Positions 7,044 through 16,088 of a stretch of DNA of 64,000 nucleotides are shown here, piece by piece. Source of the DNA: Lysobacter sp. GX 14042. Its GTDB lineage: Bacteria > Pseudomonadota > Gammaproteobacteria > Xanthomonadales > Xanthomonadaceae. Positions within the stretch are counted from its first letter, which is position 1, and every line of letters begins with the position of its first letter. Position numbers and translations under genes: made by a program. The stretch is from the NCBI RefSeq assembly GCF_021390425.1, contig NZ_JAJUWY010000006.1:124001-188000 (forward strand), in the 5' to 3' direction. The notes under the pieces are model-generated. The model saw nothing but the letters and a program-made list of their open reading frames with translations. It was not told where the DNA came from and did not search any database.

Positions 7044-7619
7044 TCAGAAGCGCTCGCCGACGGGAAGATAGCGCCAGGTACCGACCGGCATCTTCGCCAG
7101 CGGCACCTTGCCGATGCGGATGCGCCGGATCGCCACGACGTCCAGGCCGACCTGCGCGCACACGTGGCGCAGCTGCCCGGCTTGCACGCCCTTGAGGGCG
7201 AAGCGCAGGCGGAACTCGTTCTGCCAGCTCACCTTGCACCGTGGCAGCACGCGACCGTCGTACTCCAGGCCGTGGTTGAGCCGGGCCAGGCCATAGGGCG
7301 CGATCTCGCCGCGGGTCTCGACCACGTATTCCTGTTCGATCTCCGCCAGGTCCTCGGTCAGCCGGCGCCACGCGCGGCCGTCCTGGGTCAGCACCATCAG
7401 GCCGCTGGCCTCGGCGTCGAGCGGCACCAGCGGGGTCAGGCGATGGAAGTGGCGCTGCAGCAGGTGCACGCCCGACGGGTCTTCGGACCAGCGCGTCGCC
7501 GGTTCCACCAGGTCGGCCGCGGGCTGCGGGCCACCGACGGCGTCGTAGCCAACGGGCTTGTGCAGCAGCATCGTGGCCGGCTCGGAAACGCGTCTTGCCG
7601 GTCGAACGGGATCGGACAT
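7044..7619 (-). CDS. RsuA/RluF-type pseudouridine synthase lacking an S4 domain
   Basis: 191 residues starting MSDPVRPARR. The catalytic domain of the RsuA/RluB/E/F group begins almost at once with MLLHKPVGYDAVGG. The catalytic aspartate lies in PLVPLDAEASGLMVLTQDG near residue 75, and RHVCAQVGLDVVAIRRIRIG is the conserved C-terminal helix-strand. The S4 RNA-binding domain usually found at the N-terminus of these enzymes is absent, so target recognition must differ. The next gene downstream is TrmY, an enzyme that needs pseudouridine as substrate, so the pair may act on the same nucleotide (inference). Confidence 0.82.
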   Translation of the reverse strand: MSDPVRPARRVSEPATMLLHKPVGYDAVGGPQPAADLVEPATRWSEDPSGVHLLQRHFHRLTPLVPLDAEASGLMVLTQDGRAWRRLTEDLAEIEQEYVVETRGEIAPYGLARLNHGLEYDGRVLPRCKVSWQNEFRLRFALKGVQAGQLRHVCAQVGLDVVAIRRIRIGKVPLAKMPVGTWRYLPVGERF

Positions 7620-7706
7620 GGATCGGTGCCGCGGAAGCAGGGCACGCAGTGTAGCGGGCGCGCCGCCGGTAGACTGCGCCGCATCCCCAGCCGCATGTTG
7701 GATCCG

Positions 7707-8177
7707 ATGATCAACAACGACGTCCTGCGCAGCATCCGCTACATGCTCGACCTGAGCCACCAGAAACTGGTCGAAATCGCCGCCCTGGCCGATCCCGCGT
7801 TCGCCCTCGACAAGGACGACGTGCGTGCCATGTTGCTGAAGGAGGACGAACCGGGCCATCTCGCCTGCAGCGAGGAGGTGCTGGCGCATGTGCTCGACGG
7901 GCTGATCGTCCACTTGCGTGGGCGCGAAGAGGGCAAGCCGCCGCGGCCGGTCGAGAAGCGCATCAGCAACAACGTGGTGCTGAAGAAGCTGCGGGTGGCG
8001 TTCGAACTCACGGACGCGGACATGCACCAGATCTTTGCCGATGCGGGATTCCCGGTGACCAAGCCGGAGTTGTCGGCGTTGTTCCGCCAGGCCGGGCACC
8101 GGAACTTCCGTCCCTGCGGCGACCAGTTGCTGCGCAATTTCCTCAAGGGGCTGACATTGCGCGTGCGCGGCGGCTAG
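7707..8177 (+). CDS. DUF1456 (YehS-like) family protein
   Basis: 156 residues starting at MINNDVLRSIRYML. An in-frame ATG at 7695 would add four residues. Two copies of the DUF1456 repeat are visible: NNDVLRSIRYMLDLSHQKLV at residues 2-21, and NNVVLKKLRVAFELTDADMH near residues 90-109. Each pairs with an FxxL-type second half. The RPCGDQLLRNFLKGL C-terminus is standard for YehS. The family is common in gammaproteobacteria but has no established function. It is divergent from the pseudouridine synthase gene with an 87-base gap. Confidence 0.85.
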   Translation: MINNDVLRSIRYMLDLSHQKLVEIAALADPAFALDKDDVRAMLLKEDEPGHLACSEEVLAHVLDGLIVHLRGREEGKPPRPVEKRISNNVVLKKLRVAFELTDADMHQIFADAGFPVTKPELSALFRQAGHRNFRPCGDQLLRNFLKGLTLRVRGG

Positions 8178-8198
8178 TCGGCGCCCGGCCGTGCAAAC

Positions 8199-9053
8199 CT
8201 AGTCCTCGTCCTGTGCCTCGCGCCCCTGCTGGCGGATCAGTGCCAGTTCGCGCGCGTCGTTGATTGCCTCGCGCACGCTGTCCAGGTCGACGGCGCGCTC
8301 GTCGAAGACGAATTGACCGGTCAGTTCGGTGTCGGGTTGCAGTTCGCCTGCCTCGAACAGTGCCCACATCTCCTCGCCGTACCAGGTGTCGAGCAGCTCC
8401 GGCGCCCAGCGCCCGAGGCTTGCGGTGAGGTTGTTGACGTCGCGCAGCAGCATGGTGCGCGCGGCGTTGTTGCCGGCGGCATTCACCACCTGCGGGAAGT
8501 CGATGATGACCGGGCCGTCGGGGCCCACCAGGACGTTGTAGGCGGACAGGTCGCCATGGATCAGGCCGCAGCACAGCATCCGCACCACCTCGCGCACCAG
8601 CACGCGGTGGAACCCGCGCGCCTGTCCGGCCGTGAGTTCCACCTCGCCCAGGCGCGGGGCGGAGAAACCTTCGGCATCGGTGACCAGCTCCATCACCAGC
8701 ACGCCGTGGAAGAAGCCGTGGGGCTCGGGCACGCGCACGCCCGCCCCGCGCAGCTGGTACAGCGCGTCGACCTCGGCGTTCTTCCACTCGGCCTCCTGTT
8801 GCCGGCGGCCGTAGCGGCTGCCGGTGGCCACGGCCCGGGCCTCGCGGCTGCCCCTCGACTTGCGGCCTTCCTGGTACTGGACGCGCTTCTGGAAGCTGCG
8901 CTGCGCCATGTCCTTGTAGACCTTCGCGCAGCGCACCTGGTCGCCGGCGCGAACCACGTACACCGCGGCTTCCTTCCCGCTCTTGAGCGGACGTAACACT
9001 TCATCGATGACGCCTTCTTCGATCAGCGTCAGCAGGCTTGCAGGAGTTTTCAC
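8199..9053 (-). CDS. RIO-type (RIO1-like) atypical serine protein kinase
   Basis: 284 residues with a GTG start at 9053 (MKTPASLLTLIEEGVIDEVL). ATP-binding features are SGKEAAVYVV and the lysine in CAKVYKD near residue 44. The catalytic loop HGDLSAYNVLV (about residue 167) and the metal-binding DFPQ (about residue 184) are the RIO family versions of HRD and DFG. RIO kinases in archaea and eukaryotes act in small-subunit ribosome maturation; bacterial RIO homologues are less studied. A long charged segment (residues 55-90, rich in Arg/Glu/Gln) sits between the Lys strand and the C-helix region. Confidence 0.87.
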   Translation of the reverse strand: MKTPASLLTLIEEGVIDEVLRPLKSGKEAAVYVVRAGDQVRCAKVYKDMAQRSFQKRVQYQEGRKSRGSREARAVATGSRYGRRQQEAEWKNAEVDALYQLRGAGVRVPEPHGFFHGVLVMELVTDAEGFSAPRLGEVELTAGQARGFHRVLVREVVRMLCCGLIHGDLSAYNVLVGPDGPVIIDFPQVVNAAGNNAARTMLLRDVNNLTASLGRWAPELLDTWYGEEMWALFEAGELQPDTELTGQFVFDERAVDLDSVREAINDARELALIRQQGREAQDED

Positions 9054-9306
9054 GGGGTCCCGGAAATGGGTCGCGCGGGCAGGGCCCCGCGACGGGCGTA
9101 CAGTTTGGACGAAAGTGAGGGGGCATTGCGCGTCCGGCTTCAACCCGACGTGCCGTTCTACCGCTGGGTAACGCCACTCAAGATCACGGCGAGGCGGCCG
9201 TTCTGTAAGGGTGGGATGGATTCGGCCGTGTGTCGGGTAGACGCGCGGGGATAGTCCAGCAAGGAACCAGAATGCCGGGGATCCGGCGAGCGCTGCAGGG
9301 GGCCAG

Positions 9307-10980
9307 ATGTCGACCGAGTTCAGTGAGGCTGCTGGAAAGTCCAGCGAAACCAATCCGCTGCGGATCTCCAACTGTTTCCACCTGGCGGTGGGAGCGGCAA
9401 ACATCCTGGCGGGTGGAGTGGTCGCATTCCTGATCGCGCGCCAGGTGGAGGAAGACGGGGTGGGTGTCCTGCCACTGCTGGCCGTGGCGGCCATCCTGCT
9501 GGTGGTGGGCTTGCACCAGACCGCACAAGCGTGGCGGGACGACAAATTCAAGTTCCATCCCGATCACATCGGCGGATTTGCCGTCCCGGAGAAGTTCAAC
9601 ACCAACGGCCGGGCCAACGAAGCCGGATACGTGGTCGAAGTGCTGAACGATGGGGTGCAGCCGCCGCCTACGCCCGACAACGCGTTGCTGAAGAAGCTCT
9701 ACAGCTGGCTGCCAAAGCTCGAGCTGGCGCCCCAGGTGATCCGCTGGCACGCGGAAACGCAGGTGCTGCGGATCGTGAACCTCACCGTCGCGGTGCTGGG
9801 CCTGCTGTTGATGTGGGTATTTTCCAGGCCGGACGTGTTCGCGCTGCTCGTGCCCTTTTACCTGCTCCTGGCCATCGACCCTGCCGCCGTGTGGCGCAAT
9901 GCCTGGCGCGGCAGGGGAGGCGACCAGCAGCTGGACCGCCCGAAGGCTCCCACGCCGGCGAAGACCGTGGGGATCCTGCTGCTGTCCATCTTCGTACCGA
10001 TCCTGCTGGGCATGCTGCCGGCCGAGGCATTGCCGCGTTTGCCCGTCACCACGAGTTCCATCGTCATCCCCACCGTCTGTGCGATGGCGGCCATGCTGGT
10101 GGCGAGCGCGCTGTTCGTGCTGTCCCTGCGGGCACAGACACGCGATCTCAGCACCTCCGGGGTGGGCCACCTGATCCGGAAGGATGTGGAGGTGGCGGTT
10201 GGCAGCGGCTTGATCGGCAGCCTGGAAGGTGACCTGCCGTATCCCCGCAAGCAGCTGGCGCACACCGATGACTGGCACCGTGGCGGGGAGTTCGGTGGCT
10301 CGCTCCTGGTCGAGGCCGAGCAGGAGGTGAACGCGATCGGCAATCACGGCAGCGCGCTGGGCGCCATCGCCCGGGCTTGGAATGACAAGGAACAGTGGCC
10401 CCTGGTCGGGCTGGGAGGCCTCGGGGTGGCGATGGGGCTGGCGGGCACGATGCTCGCCGTCCTGTTCACGCTGGCCCCCTCGCTGACCACGGGCCTGGTC
10501 GCGCTGGCACTGTTTTCGGCGTCCCAGTTTGCGCTGCTGGCCGCACGCGGGCTGTGGAACCGCGTCGACTTCCGTTCCACCATCTACCGCATCAGGTACG
10601 GCGGCAACTGCAGCACTGGCCAACGGGTGGCCGGGAATTCAGTGACCGGGCCAGGCAGCCTGTCGGAAACCACGGTACGCGTGGACCACGTCAAATTCGC
10701 GGTGTGTGTGGCCCGCCTGCAGAGTGTTGCGTTCGCCCGCGGCGGGTCACGCTACATCCAGAGCGTGGATCTCCGGCTTGACGAATGCGAGGTGCAGTAC
10801 CAGCGCATCCACGACCATTACGCCAACGTGATGCGGCGGAAAGGTATGGCGTACCGCGAGGAGCATCTGGTGCGTTCACTGGTGCAGGGCGAGCAGCTTC
10901 CGAAGTTGCCCGATGGCGGAGCGCAGGAGGCGTCCCGGGCGCAGCTGCTGGAAACGGTTGCAAAGGGCACCACTCAGTAG
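9307..10980 (+). CDS. large membrane protein of unknown function
   Basis: 557 residues; ATG 9307 follows GGGGGCC, a usable but not strong ribosome site. Hydrophobic segments fall near residues 27-42 and 48-66, a pair near 158-195, another near 218-270, and a further pair near 370-415. This suggests about eight membrane helices in four groups, separated by soluble loops. The C-terminal 120 residues are polar and predicted cytoplasmic, ending QLLETVAKGTTQ. I recognise no domain. The 253-base gap upstream holds no other gene and no clear promoter. Codon use is like the neighbours. Confidence 0.75.
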   Translation: MSTEFSEAAGKSSETNPLRISNCFHLAVGAANILAGGVVAFLIARQVEEDGVGVLPLLAVAAILLVVGLHQTAQAWRDDKFKFHPDHIGGFAVPEKFNTNGRANEAGYVVEVLNDGVQPPPTPDNALLKKLYSWLPKLELAPQVIRWHAETQVLRIVNLTVAVLGLLLMWVFSRPDVFALLVPFYLLLAIDPAAVWRNAWRGRGGDQQLDRPKAPTPAKTVGILLLSIFVPILLGMLPAEALPRLPVTTSSIVIPTVCAMAAMLVASALFVLSLRAQTRDLSTSGVGHLIRKDVEVAVGSGLIGSLEGDLPYPRKQLAHTDDWHRGGEFGGSLLVEAEQEVNAIGNHGSALGAIARAWNDKEQWPLVGLGGLGVAMGLAGTMLAVLFTLAPSLTTGLVALALFSASQFALLAARGLWNRVDFRSTIYRIRYGGNCSTGQRVAGNSVTGPGSLSETTVRVDHVKFAVCVARLQSVAFARGGSRYIQSVDLRLDECEVQYQRIHDHYANVMRRKGMAYREEHLVRSLVQGEQLPKLPDGGAQEASRAQLLETVAKGTTQ

Positions 10981-11051
10981 AAGGCGCGGTTACGCCAGGC
11001 GAACGCGGTATCCCGCGAGGCGAGGATCCACCTCGCAGGTAAGCTGCCCCC

Positions 11052-11966
11052 GTGAGTGCAGCATCACGCCCCACCCGCGACGGCATACCCGCCAGCCGGA
11101 TCCAGCTTCCACCCGGCCCCTGGGCGACGGTGCTGGAAGCCTTGTGCGCGCGTTTTCCAATGGTGGACTCCGCCACCTGGGAGAGCCGTTTCGCGCGGGA
11201 GCGGGTGCTGGATGCAGGCGGCCGCCCGCTCGATGCCAGCGCTCCGTACCGCTCTGGCGCGGAAATCCACTACTTCCGTGAAGTCCCGGACGAGCCCCGG
11301 GTCCCCTTCACCGAGACCGTCGTGCACGCCGACGAGCACCTGGTGGTTGCCGACAAGCCGCACTTCCTGCCCGTCGCGCCGACCGGTGCCTGGGTCCGCG
11401 AAACACTGCTGACCCGCCTGGTCCAGCGCCTCGACAACCCGGCGTTGGTGCCGCTGCACCGGATCGATCGCGAAACCGCGGGGCTGGTGCTGTTCTCGGC
11501 CAACCCTGGCAGCCGCTCGCGTTACCAGGCGCTGTTCCGCGAACGGCGCATCCGCAAGGAATACCTCGCCGTCGCGCCGCCGTTGCCACGCCTCGTGTTT
11601 CCGCATGTGCACCGCAGCCGGCTGGAGCGTGGCGATCCGTTCTTCCGCATGCGCGAGGTACCGGGCGAGGCCAACAGCGAGACGGTGGTCGACGTGGCCG
11701 AGCGTGGCGACGGGGCCTGGTGCTACCGCCTGGAGCCGGTGACCGGGCGCAAGCACCAGTTGCGCGTGCACATGGCGGCGCTGGGAGCGCCGATCCTCCA
11801 CGACCGCTTCTATCCGGCGCTGCGGGACCCGGGCCCGGACGATCCGACGCGATCGCTGCAGCTGTTCGCCAGTTCGCTTGCCTTTGATGACCCGCTCACC
11901 GGCGAGCCGCGGCGCTTTGCGAGCGCCCTGGCGGATGCATGGATCGGACGGCGGCCCCTCATATGA
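11052..11966 (+). CDS. RluA family pseudouridine synthase
   Basis: 304 residues with GTG start at 11052. The N-terminal 80 residues replace the S4 domain with an S4-like segment (TVLEALCARFPMVDSATWESRF). The RluA catalytic core follows: VHADEHLVVADKPHFLPVAPTG, then LHRIDRETAGLVLFS, whose aspartate is catalytic (about residue 139). The later GRKHQLRVHMAALGAPILHDRFYP is the conserved RNA-binding strand. It most resembles the RluA/TruC-like synthases that modify tRNA or 23S rRNA; the exact site cannot be read from sequence. Its 3' end overlaps the converging pyridoxal kinase gene by 8 bases. Confidence 0.88.
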   Translation: MSAASRPTRDGIPASRIQLPPGPWATVLEALCARFPMVDSATWESRFARERVLDAGGRPLDASAPYRSGAEIHYFREVPDEPRVPFTETVVHADEHLVVADKPHFLPVAPTGAWVRETLLTRLVQRLDNPALVPLHRIDRETAGLVLFSANPGSRSRYQALFRERRIRKEYLAVAPPLPRLVFPHVHRSRLERGDPFFRMREVPGEANSETVVDVAERGDGAWCYRLEPVTGRKHQLRVHMAALGAPILHDRFYPALRDPGPDDPTRSLQLFASSLAFDDPLTGEPRRFASALADAWIGRRPLI

Positions 11967-12804
11967 CGGCCAGCGGCAGCATCAGCTCGCTGCAGCCGGC
12001 TGCCTGGGTGCGGCGCAGCGCGGAAAGGACCTCGCCATAGGCCTGCGTGGCCGCCTCCACGATGGAGTGGCCACTGAGCAGGCCGGCGGCAATGGACGCG
12101 GTGAACAGGTCGCCCGTGCCCTTGGGTGCAAGGGGAAGGCGAGGGTGGGCCAGCACGTCCACGCCCGATCGGGTGATCACCACGATCTTCATCTCGTCAT
12201 CCGCGCAGCCCGCCGGCGCGGCGCTGGTGACGGCGACCCATTGCGTGTGCCCGACCAGCAGGCTGCGTGCGGCCTCCACCACCTCGTCGATGCTGTCGAC
12301 CGGCATGCCGGTAAGTTGCGCGAGCTCGAAGCCGTTGGGCGTCAGCCCGGTGGCGCGGCCGGCCAGGCGCTCGCGATAGGTCTGCACCAGCGAAGGGTCG
12401 ACATAGACCCCGTGGTCGTGGTCGCCCATGACCGGGTCGATGATGAGCAACGGCTGCGCGGGGCGGGCCTGCCCGCGCTCCCACCAGTCCAGCAGTGCGT
12501 CGAACTGGGCGTGGCTGCCCAGGTAACCGACCACCACCGCCCGCAGCCGGGTCAGGGCATCGCGGGCCACCAGGTCGTCCAGGTAGCCCGCGAACCAGTC
12601 AGCCGGAATCGCCCCGCCGTGGATCGACGGATAATGCGGCGTGTTGCTGAGCACCACCGTCGGCACCGCGGCCACGCTCAGCCCGAGGCGCTGCAGCAGG
12701 GGCACCGTGATGGTGTTGCCTACGCTTCCGTAGACCACCTGCGACATGATCGACAGTACGTCGATGTGCAGGGGACCGGCAGCGTTGTCAGTGGGTGTGT
12801 TCAT
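11959..12804 (-). CDS. pdxY: pyridoxal kinase PdxY
   Basis: 281 residues starting MNTPTDNAAGPLHIDVLSIMSQVVYGSVGN. Ribokinase-fold hallmarks are SQVVYGSVGNTITVPLLQRLG at the N-terminus, the HxxWxG-like SIHGGAIPADWFAGYL, LLIIDPVMGDHDHGVYVDP, LTPNGFELAQLTGM and the catalytic anion hole GTGDLFTA near residue 236. The kinase phosphorylates pyridoxal to PLP in the vitamin B6 salvage pathway. Length and motifs favour PdxY over PdxK. The start overlaps nothing; 92 bases with a GGGCCGCGGCCC palindrome separate it from the DUF1328 gene. Confidence 0.92.
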   Translation of the reverse strand: MNTPTDNAAGPLHIDVLSIMSQVVYGSVGNTITVPLLQRLGLSVAAVPTVVLSNTPHYPSIHGGAIPADWFAGYLDDLVARDALTRLRAVVVGYLGSHAQFDALLDWWERGQARPAQPLLIIDPVMGDHDHGVYVDPSLVQTYRERLAGRATGLTPNGFELAQLTGMPVDSIDEVVEAARSLLVGHTQWVAVTSAAPAGCADDEMKIVVITRSGVDVLAHPRLPLAPKGTGDLFTASIAAGLLSGHSIVEAATQAYGEVLSALRRTQAAGCSELMLPLAVI

Positions 12805-12896
12805 GGGGCAATGATTGCAGCACCCCCACGGAACGGCCACCTCTTGCTGCTGGCGGGTCCACGACGGGCCGCGGCCCGGGGGACCCGCCCGCGGGC

Positions 12897-13070
12897 TCAG
12901 GTCACCTTCTTGAATACGGTCATGCCGAGCAGGAACAGCACCACGGCAATGATGATGGCCGCCCAGAACAGGAACTTGGCGATGCCGAAGGCGCCACCGG
13001 CGATACCGCCGAAGCCGAGGATGCCGGCAATGATGCCGATGGCGGCAAAGATGAGGGCCCACTTGATCAT
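12897..13070 (-). CDS. DUF1328 (YtjA-like) small membrane protein
   Basis: 57 residues: MIKWALIFAAIGIIAGILGF, a glycine/alanine-rich loop, and a second hydrophobic helix FLFWAAIIIAVVLFLLGMTV. Two membrane segments with the GFGGIAGGA linker define DUF1328. These proteins are widespread in proteobacteria and often induced by stress, but their function is unknown. The gene runs divergently from the chemoreceptor gene. Confidence 0.9.
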   Translation of the reverse strand: MIKWALIFAAIGIIAGILGFGGIAGGAFGIAKFLFWAAIIIAVVLFLLGMTVFKKVT

Positions 13071-13179
13071 GTCGGTCGTTCTCCATTGGGGATCAGCCCG
13101 GACCGTATCCGGGGGTTGGTCGCTTCGGCGTGACGTAGCGGGCGTGGGGCGCGGTCCCGGCCGTCGGCACACGGAAGGC

Positions 13180-13206
13180 TAAAGGCCCGGCCGTTGCGGC
13201 CGTTAC
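13180..13206 (+). promoter_or_regulatory. sigma-28 (FliA)-like promoter of the chemoreceptor gene
   Basis: TAAAGGCC (13180-13187), exactly 11 bases, then GCCGTTAC (13199-13206). The FliA consensus is TAAAGTTT-N11-GCCGATAA; the -35 TAAAG core and six of eight -10 bases match with the correct spacing. It lies 50 bases upstream of the chemoreceptor start. Chemoreceptors are classic FliA targets. The match is read by eye and not scored against a background. Confidence 0.5.
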
Positions 13207-13256
13207 CGGAAAAACCTCCGTACATGCCTCTGTTCCGGCAGGGCAAGGAAACCGCG

Positions 13257-15401
13257 ATGCAGTTGAACACGATGGCTGTCGGGCAACGACTCGCGCTAGG
13301 CTTCGGCGCGGTCCTGGCCCTCATGGTGGTGCTCACCATGGTGGGAGTGGGGCAGGTGCGCAACATCGATCGCGCGCTGACCACCATGGGCAAGGTCAAC
13401 AGCGTCAAGCAGCGATACGCGATCAACTTCCGCGGAAGCGTGCATGACCGCTCGATCGCGTTGCGCGATGTCGTCCTGGCCGAGGACCAGGCAACCGTCG
13501 ACGGGAACAACGCGCTGATCGACCGGCTCGCCGCCGATTACCTGGCTTCGGCCGGCCCGCTGTACGCGATGGTCGACGATCCGGCGAACACCGATGCCGA
13601 GGAGAAGCGCATCCTGCAGACGATCCGAGGGATCGAGGAGCACACCCTGGCGCTGGTCGAGCGCACGCGCGAACTGCGGGCACGGGGTGAGGTCGACGCC
13701 GCACGCGCTCTGGTGCTGGGGGAGGCTGCCCCGGCATTCGTCACCTGGCTGGCCCGCATCAATGAACTGATCGACCTGGAGGAAGCCAAGAACCACGAGC
13801 TGGCCGCAACCGCCGGCGCGGGTGCCAGTGAGTTCGCGTGGCTGATGCTGGTGCTGTGTGCGGTCGCGCTGGCGTTGGGCGGAGTCCTGGGCTGGCGGAT
13901 CAGCCGCAGCGTGGCCAAACCCCTGCGAAAGGCACTCGAGGTCGTCCGGCGGGTTGGCGCTGGTGACCTGGGAAGCCGGATCCATCCCAGGGGCAACGAT
14001 GAAACGGCGAAACTGCTGTCGGCGATGGCCCGGATGCAGCAGCAACTGGTGGAGTTCTGCGATGCACAGCGCGAGATCGCAGCACGCCACGAGGACGGCC
14101 AGATCAGCCACCGGATGCGGGAGGACTTCCCCGGCGTGTACGGCGCCATGGCAACCGACATCAACGAACTGGTCGGTTCGCACATCGACCTGAAAATGCG
14201 GCTTGCGGAAATGCTGGCGCGCTACGGAACCGGTGACTTCACCGCCATCCTGGAGCCGCTGCCGGGCGAGAAGGCGCGGTTGAACGAGGTGATGGAGACC
14301 GCACGCGACAACCTCACGGCCATCAGCACCGAGATCAAGCACCTGTCCTCGGCTGCCGCGGCGGGCGATTTCAGCGCCCGTGGCGACGCTCACCGCTTCG
14401 AGGCCGGTTTCCGCGAGATGGTCTCCGACCTCAACCATCTGATGACCACGGCCGAGGACAACCTCGCTGCGGTTTCGGCTGTATTCGGCGCGCTTGCGCG
14501 GGGCGACCTGACAGTGCGCATGGACGCCGGCCATCCCGGCGTGTTCGGGCAGATCGGCAGGAACGCGAGCGGGACCGGAGAGCGCCTGGCCGAGATCGTG
14601 CGCGACATCCAGGCCGCGGTGGGCTCGATCCAGCTGGCATCGTCGGAAATCGCCGCAGGCAATGCCGACCTGTCACGCCGTACCGAGCAGCAGGCGGCCA
14701 GTCTCGAGGAGACCAGCACGCTCATGGGCGAGCTGACCGACAAGGTCCGGCGCAATGCCGAGCACGCGCACCAGGCGAACGAACTGGCGCGCGACGCGGT
14801 CCAGGCAGCCACTGATGGTGGTGAGGTGGTGCAGGAGGTGGTCGCGACCATGGATGCGATCAGCGGTTCCGCCCACCGGATCGCGGACATCATCGGAGTC
14901 ATCGACGGGATTGCCTTCCAGACCAACATCCTGGCGCTCAATGCCTCGGTCGAGGCGGCGCGGGCCGGCGAACAGGGCAGGGGATTCGCCGTGGTCGCCT
15001 CGGAGGTGCGCGAGCTGGCCCAACGTTCGGCGGGCGCGGCCCGCGACATCAAGGCATTGATCGGCGAATCGGTACGCAACGTCGAAGCCGGTTCGGAGCG
15101 GGTGTCGCGCGCCGGCGAGACCATGGCGCGCCTGGTGGGAGCGGTACACGGGGTTACCGGGATCATGGGTGAAATCACTGCCGCTTCGGCACAGCAGCAC
15201 GCCGGCATCGAACAGGTCGGCGAACGCGTGCAGCGCCTGGAGGAGGTCACCCGTCAGAATGCTTCATTGGTCGAGGAAGCCGGTGCTGCCGCGAATGGAC
15301 TTGCCGGGCAGGCAACCGGGCTGGCGCGGGCGGTCGAGGTGTTCCGGATCGACGGCGGCACGGCCAGCCACCCGGCGTTGTTGGAGAGTGCCGTCGGGTG
15401 A
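13257..15401 (+). CDS. methyl-accepting chemotaxis protein
   Basis: 714 residues. ATG 13257 follows AAGGAA; ATG 13224 is an in-frame alternative adding 11 residues. A first membrane helix (about residues 12-30) is followed by a periplasmic four-helix-bundle sensor (to about 190), with the conserved [16 protein letters not shown] segment. A second helix (about 195-215) leads into a HAMP domain. Several further HAMP-like modules follow (about 270-440). The signalling domain then has the hairpin tip [24 protein letters not shown]. No C-terminal NWETF-type CheR/CheB tether is seen; the tail is [11 protein letters not shown]. Ligand unknown. Confidence 0.92.
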   Translation: MQLNTMAVGQRLALGFGAVLALMVVLTMVGVGQVRNIDRALTTMGKVNSVKQRYAINFRGSVHDRSIALRDVVLAEDQATVDGNNALIDRLAADYLASAGPLYAMVDDPANTDAEEKRILQTIRGIEEHTLALVERTRELRARGEVDAARALVLGEAAPAFVTWLARINELIDLEEAKNHELAATAGAGASEFAWLMLVLCAVALALGGVLGWRISRSVAKPLRKALEVVRRVGAGDLGSRIHPRGNDETAKLLSAMARMQQQLVEFCDAQREIAARHEDGQISHRMREDFPGVYGAMATDINELVGSHIDLKMRLAEMLARYGTGDFTAILEPLPGEKARLNEVMETARDNLTAISTEIKHLSSAAAAGDFSARGDAHRFEAGFREMVSDLNHLMTTAEDNLAAVSAVFGALARGDLTVRMDAGHPGVFGQIGRNASGTGERLAEIVRDIQAAVGSIQLASSEIAAGNADLSRRTEQQAASLEETSTLMGELTDKVRRNAEHAHQANELARDAVQAATDGGEVVQEVVATMDAISGSAHRIADIIGVIDGIAFQTNILALNASVEAARAGEQGRGFAVVASEVRELAQRSAGAARDIKALIGESVRNVEAGSERVSRAGETMARLVGAVHGVTGIMGEITAASAQQHAGIEQVGERVQRLEEVTRQNASLVEEAGAAANGLAGQATGLARAVEVFRIDGGTASHPALLESAVG

Positions 15402-15424
15402 GCCGGTCGCGCACCGCTTCCCGC

Positions 15425-16060
15425 TTACATAAGCCGCGGCGGCCCGTCGGCAAGCGTGCGGGCGATCTGCCGGCGCTCGCGCCGCGAACGGATCTGCCGC
15501 GCCGCGTAGGTTTGCGGGCGCAGCGCCGGCTCCCCGTCGTCGCCCCGCACGAGGTCGAAGCGGCGCCTGGCCGCGACCGGCAGGTCCTCGGAGCCGTAGA
15601 CGGCGATGACCTGGATCTCCAGCGTGCGCAGCTCGGCGATCGCCTGCGGGTCACCTTCCTCGTTCGAGATCGTCTTCCGGGCGTGGTCGATGATCGCCTT
15701 CATCGTGCCCATGTCGCGGATCTGGGCGCTTGCGAGCGGGCCCTGCCGGGTCCACAGCCGCAGGTCGGACGGCCCGCTCCAGTCCTCGCCATCGAGCTCG
15801 GTGACCGGGCAGGTCACAACGCCCCCGGGTCCCTCCAGGATGGCGACGAGGGCGTGGATGTAGATGGGCTCCGCGCTCATGTTGGTCACCAGACAGTGGG
15901 CGTCCAGGCCGCGGTTCTGGCCCACGTTGATGAGGATCGTCGGCTTGCGCTGGCGCCGGAAGCCGGCGAGGAAGACCTGCAGGTAGGTGATCCACACGAC
16001 CAGCATCCCGACGTTGACGAGGAGCGTGATCAGTTGCCGGTGCTCGATGAGCCAGCTCAT
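15425..16060 (-). CDS. single-pass membrane protein of unknown function
   Basis: 211 residues. One N-terminal hydrophobic helix, LITLLVNVGMLVVWITYLQVFL (about residues 10-31), is followed by a soluble region predicted cytoplasmic because of the FRRQRK stop. The soluble part begins with ILINVGQNRGLDAHCLVTNMSAEPIYIHALVAILEG, which has the alternating pattern of a beta sandwich. It ends with a basic stretch (RQIRSRRERRQIAR). I recognise no named family. It is co-directional with the GAF protein upstream, separated by 28 bases, so the two may form an operon. Confidence 0.7.
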   Translation of the reverse strand: MSWLIEHRQLITLLVNVGMLVVWITYLQVFLAGFRRQRKPTILINVGQNRGLDAHCLVTNMSAEPIYIHALVAILEGPGGVVTCPVTELDGEDWSGPSDLRLWTRQGPLASAQIRDMGTMKAIIDHARKTISNEEGDPQAIAELRTLEIQVIAVYGSEDLPVAARRRFDLVRGDDGEPALRPQTYAARQIRSRRERRQIARTLADGPPRLM

Positions 16061-16088
16061 GTGGTCCTCCGGTTGCGGGTTCCGGGCT

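Noticed and set aside
13224-13226. ATG 13224 as chemoreceptor start
   Set aside because: It leaves only 18 bases after the candidate -10 and has a poorer ribosome site than 13257, though it cannot be excluded.
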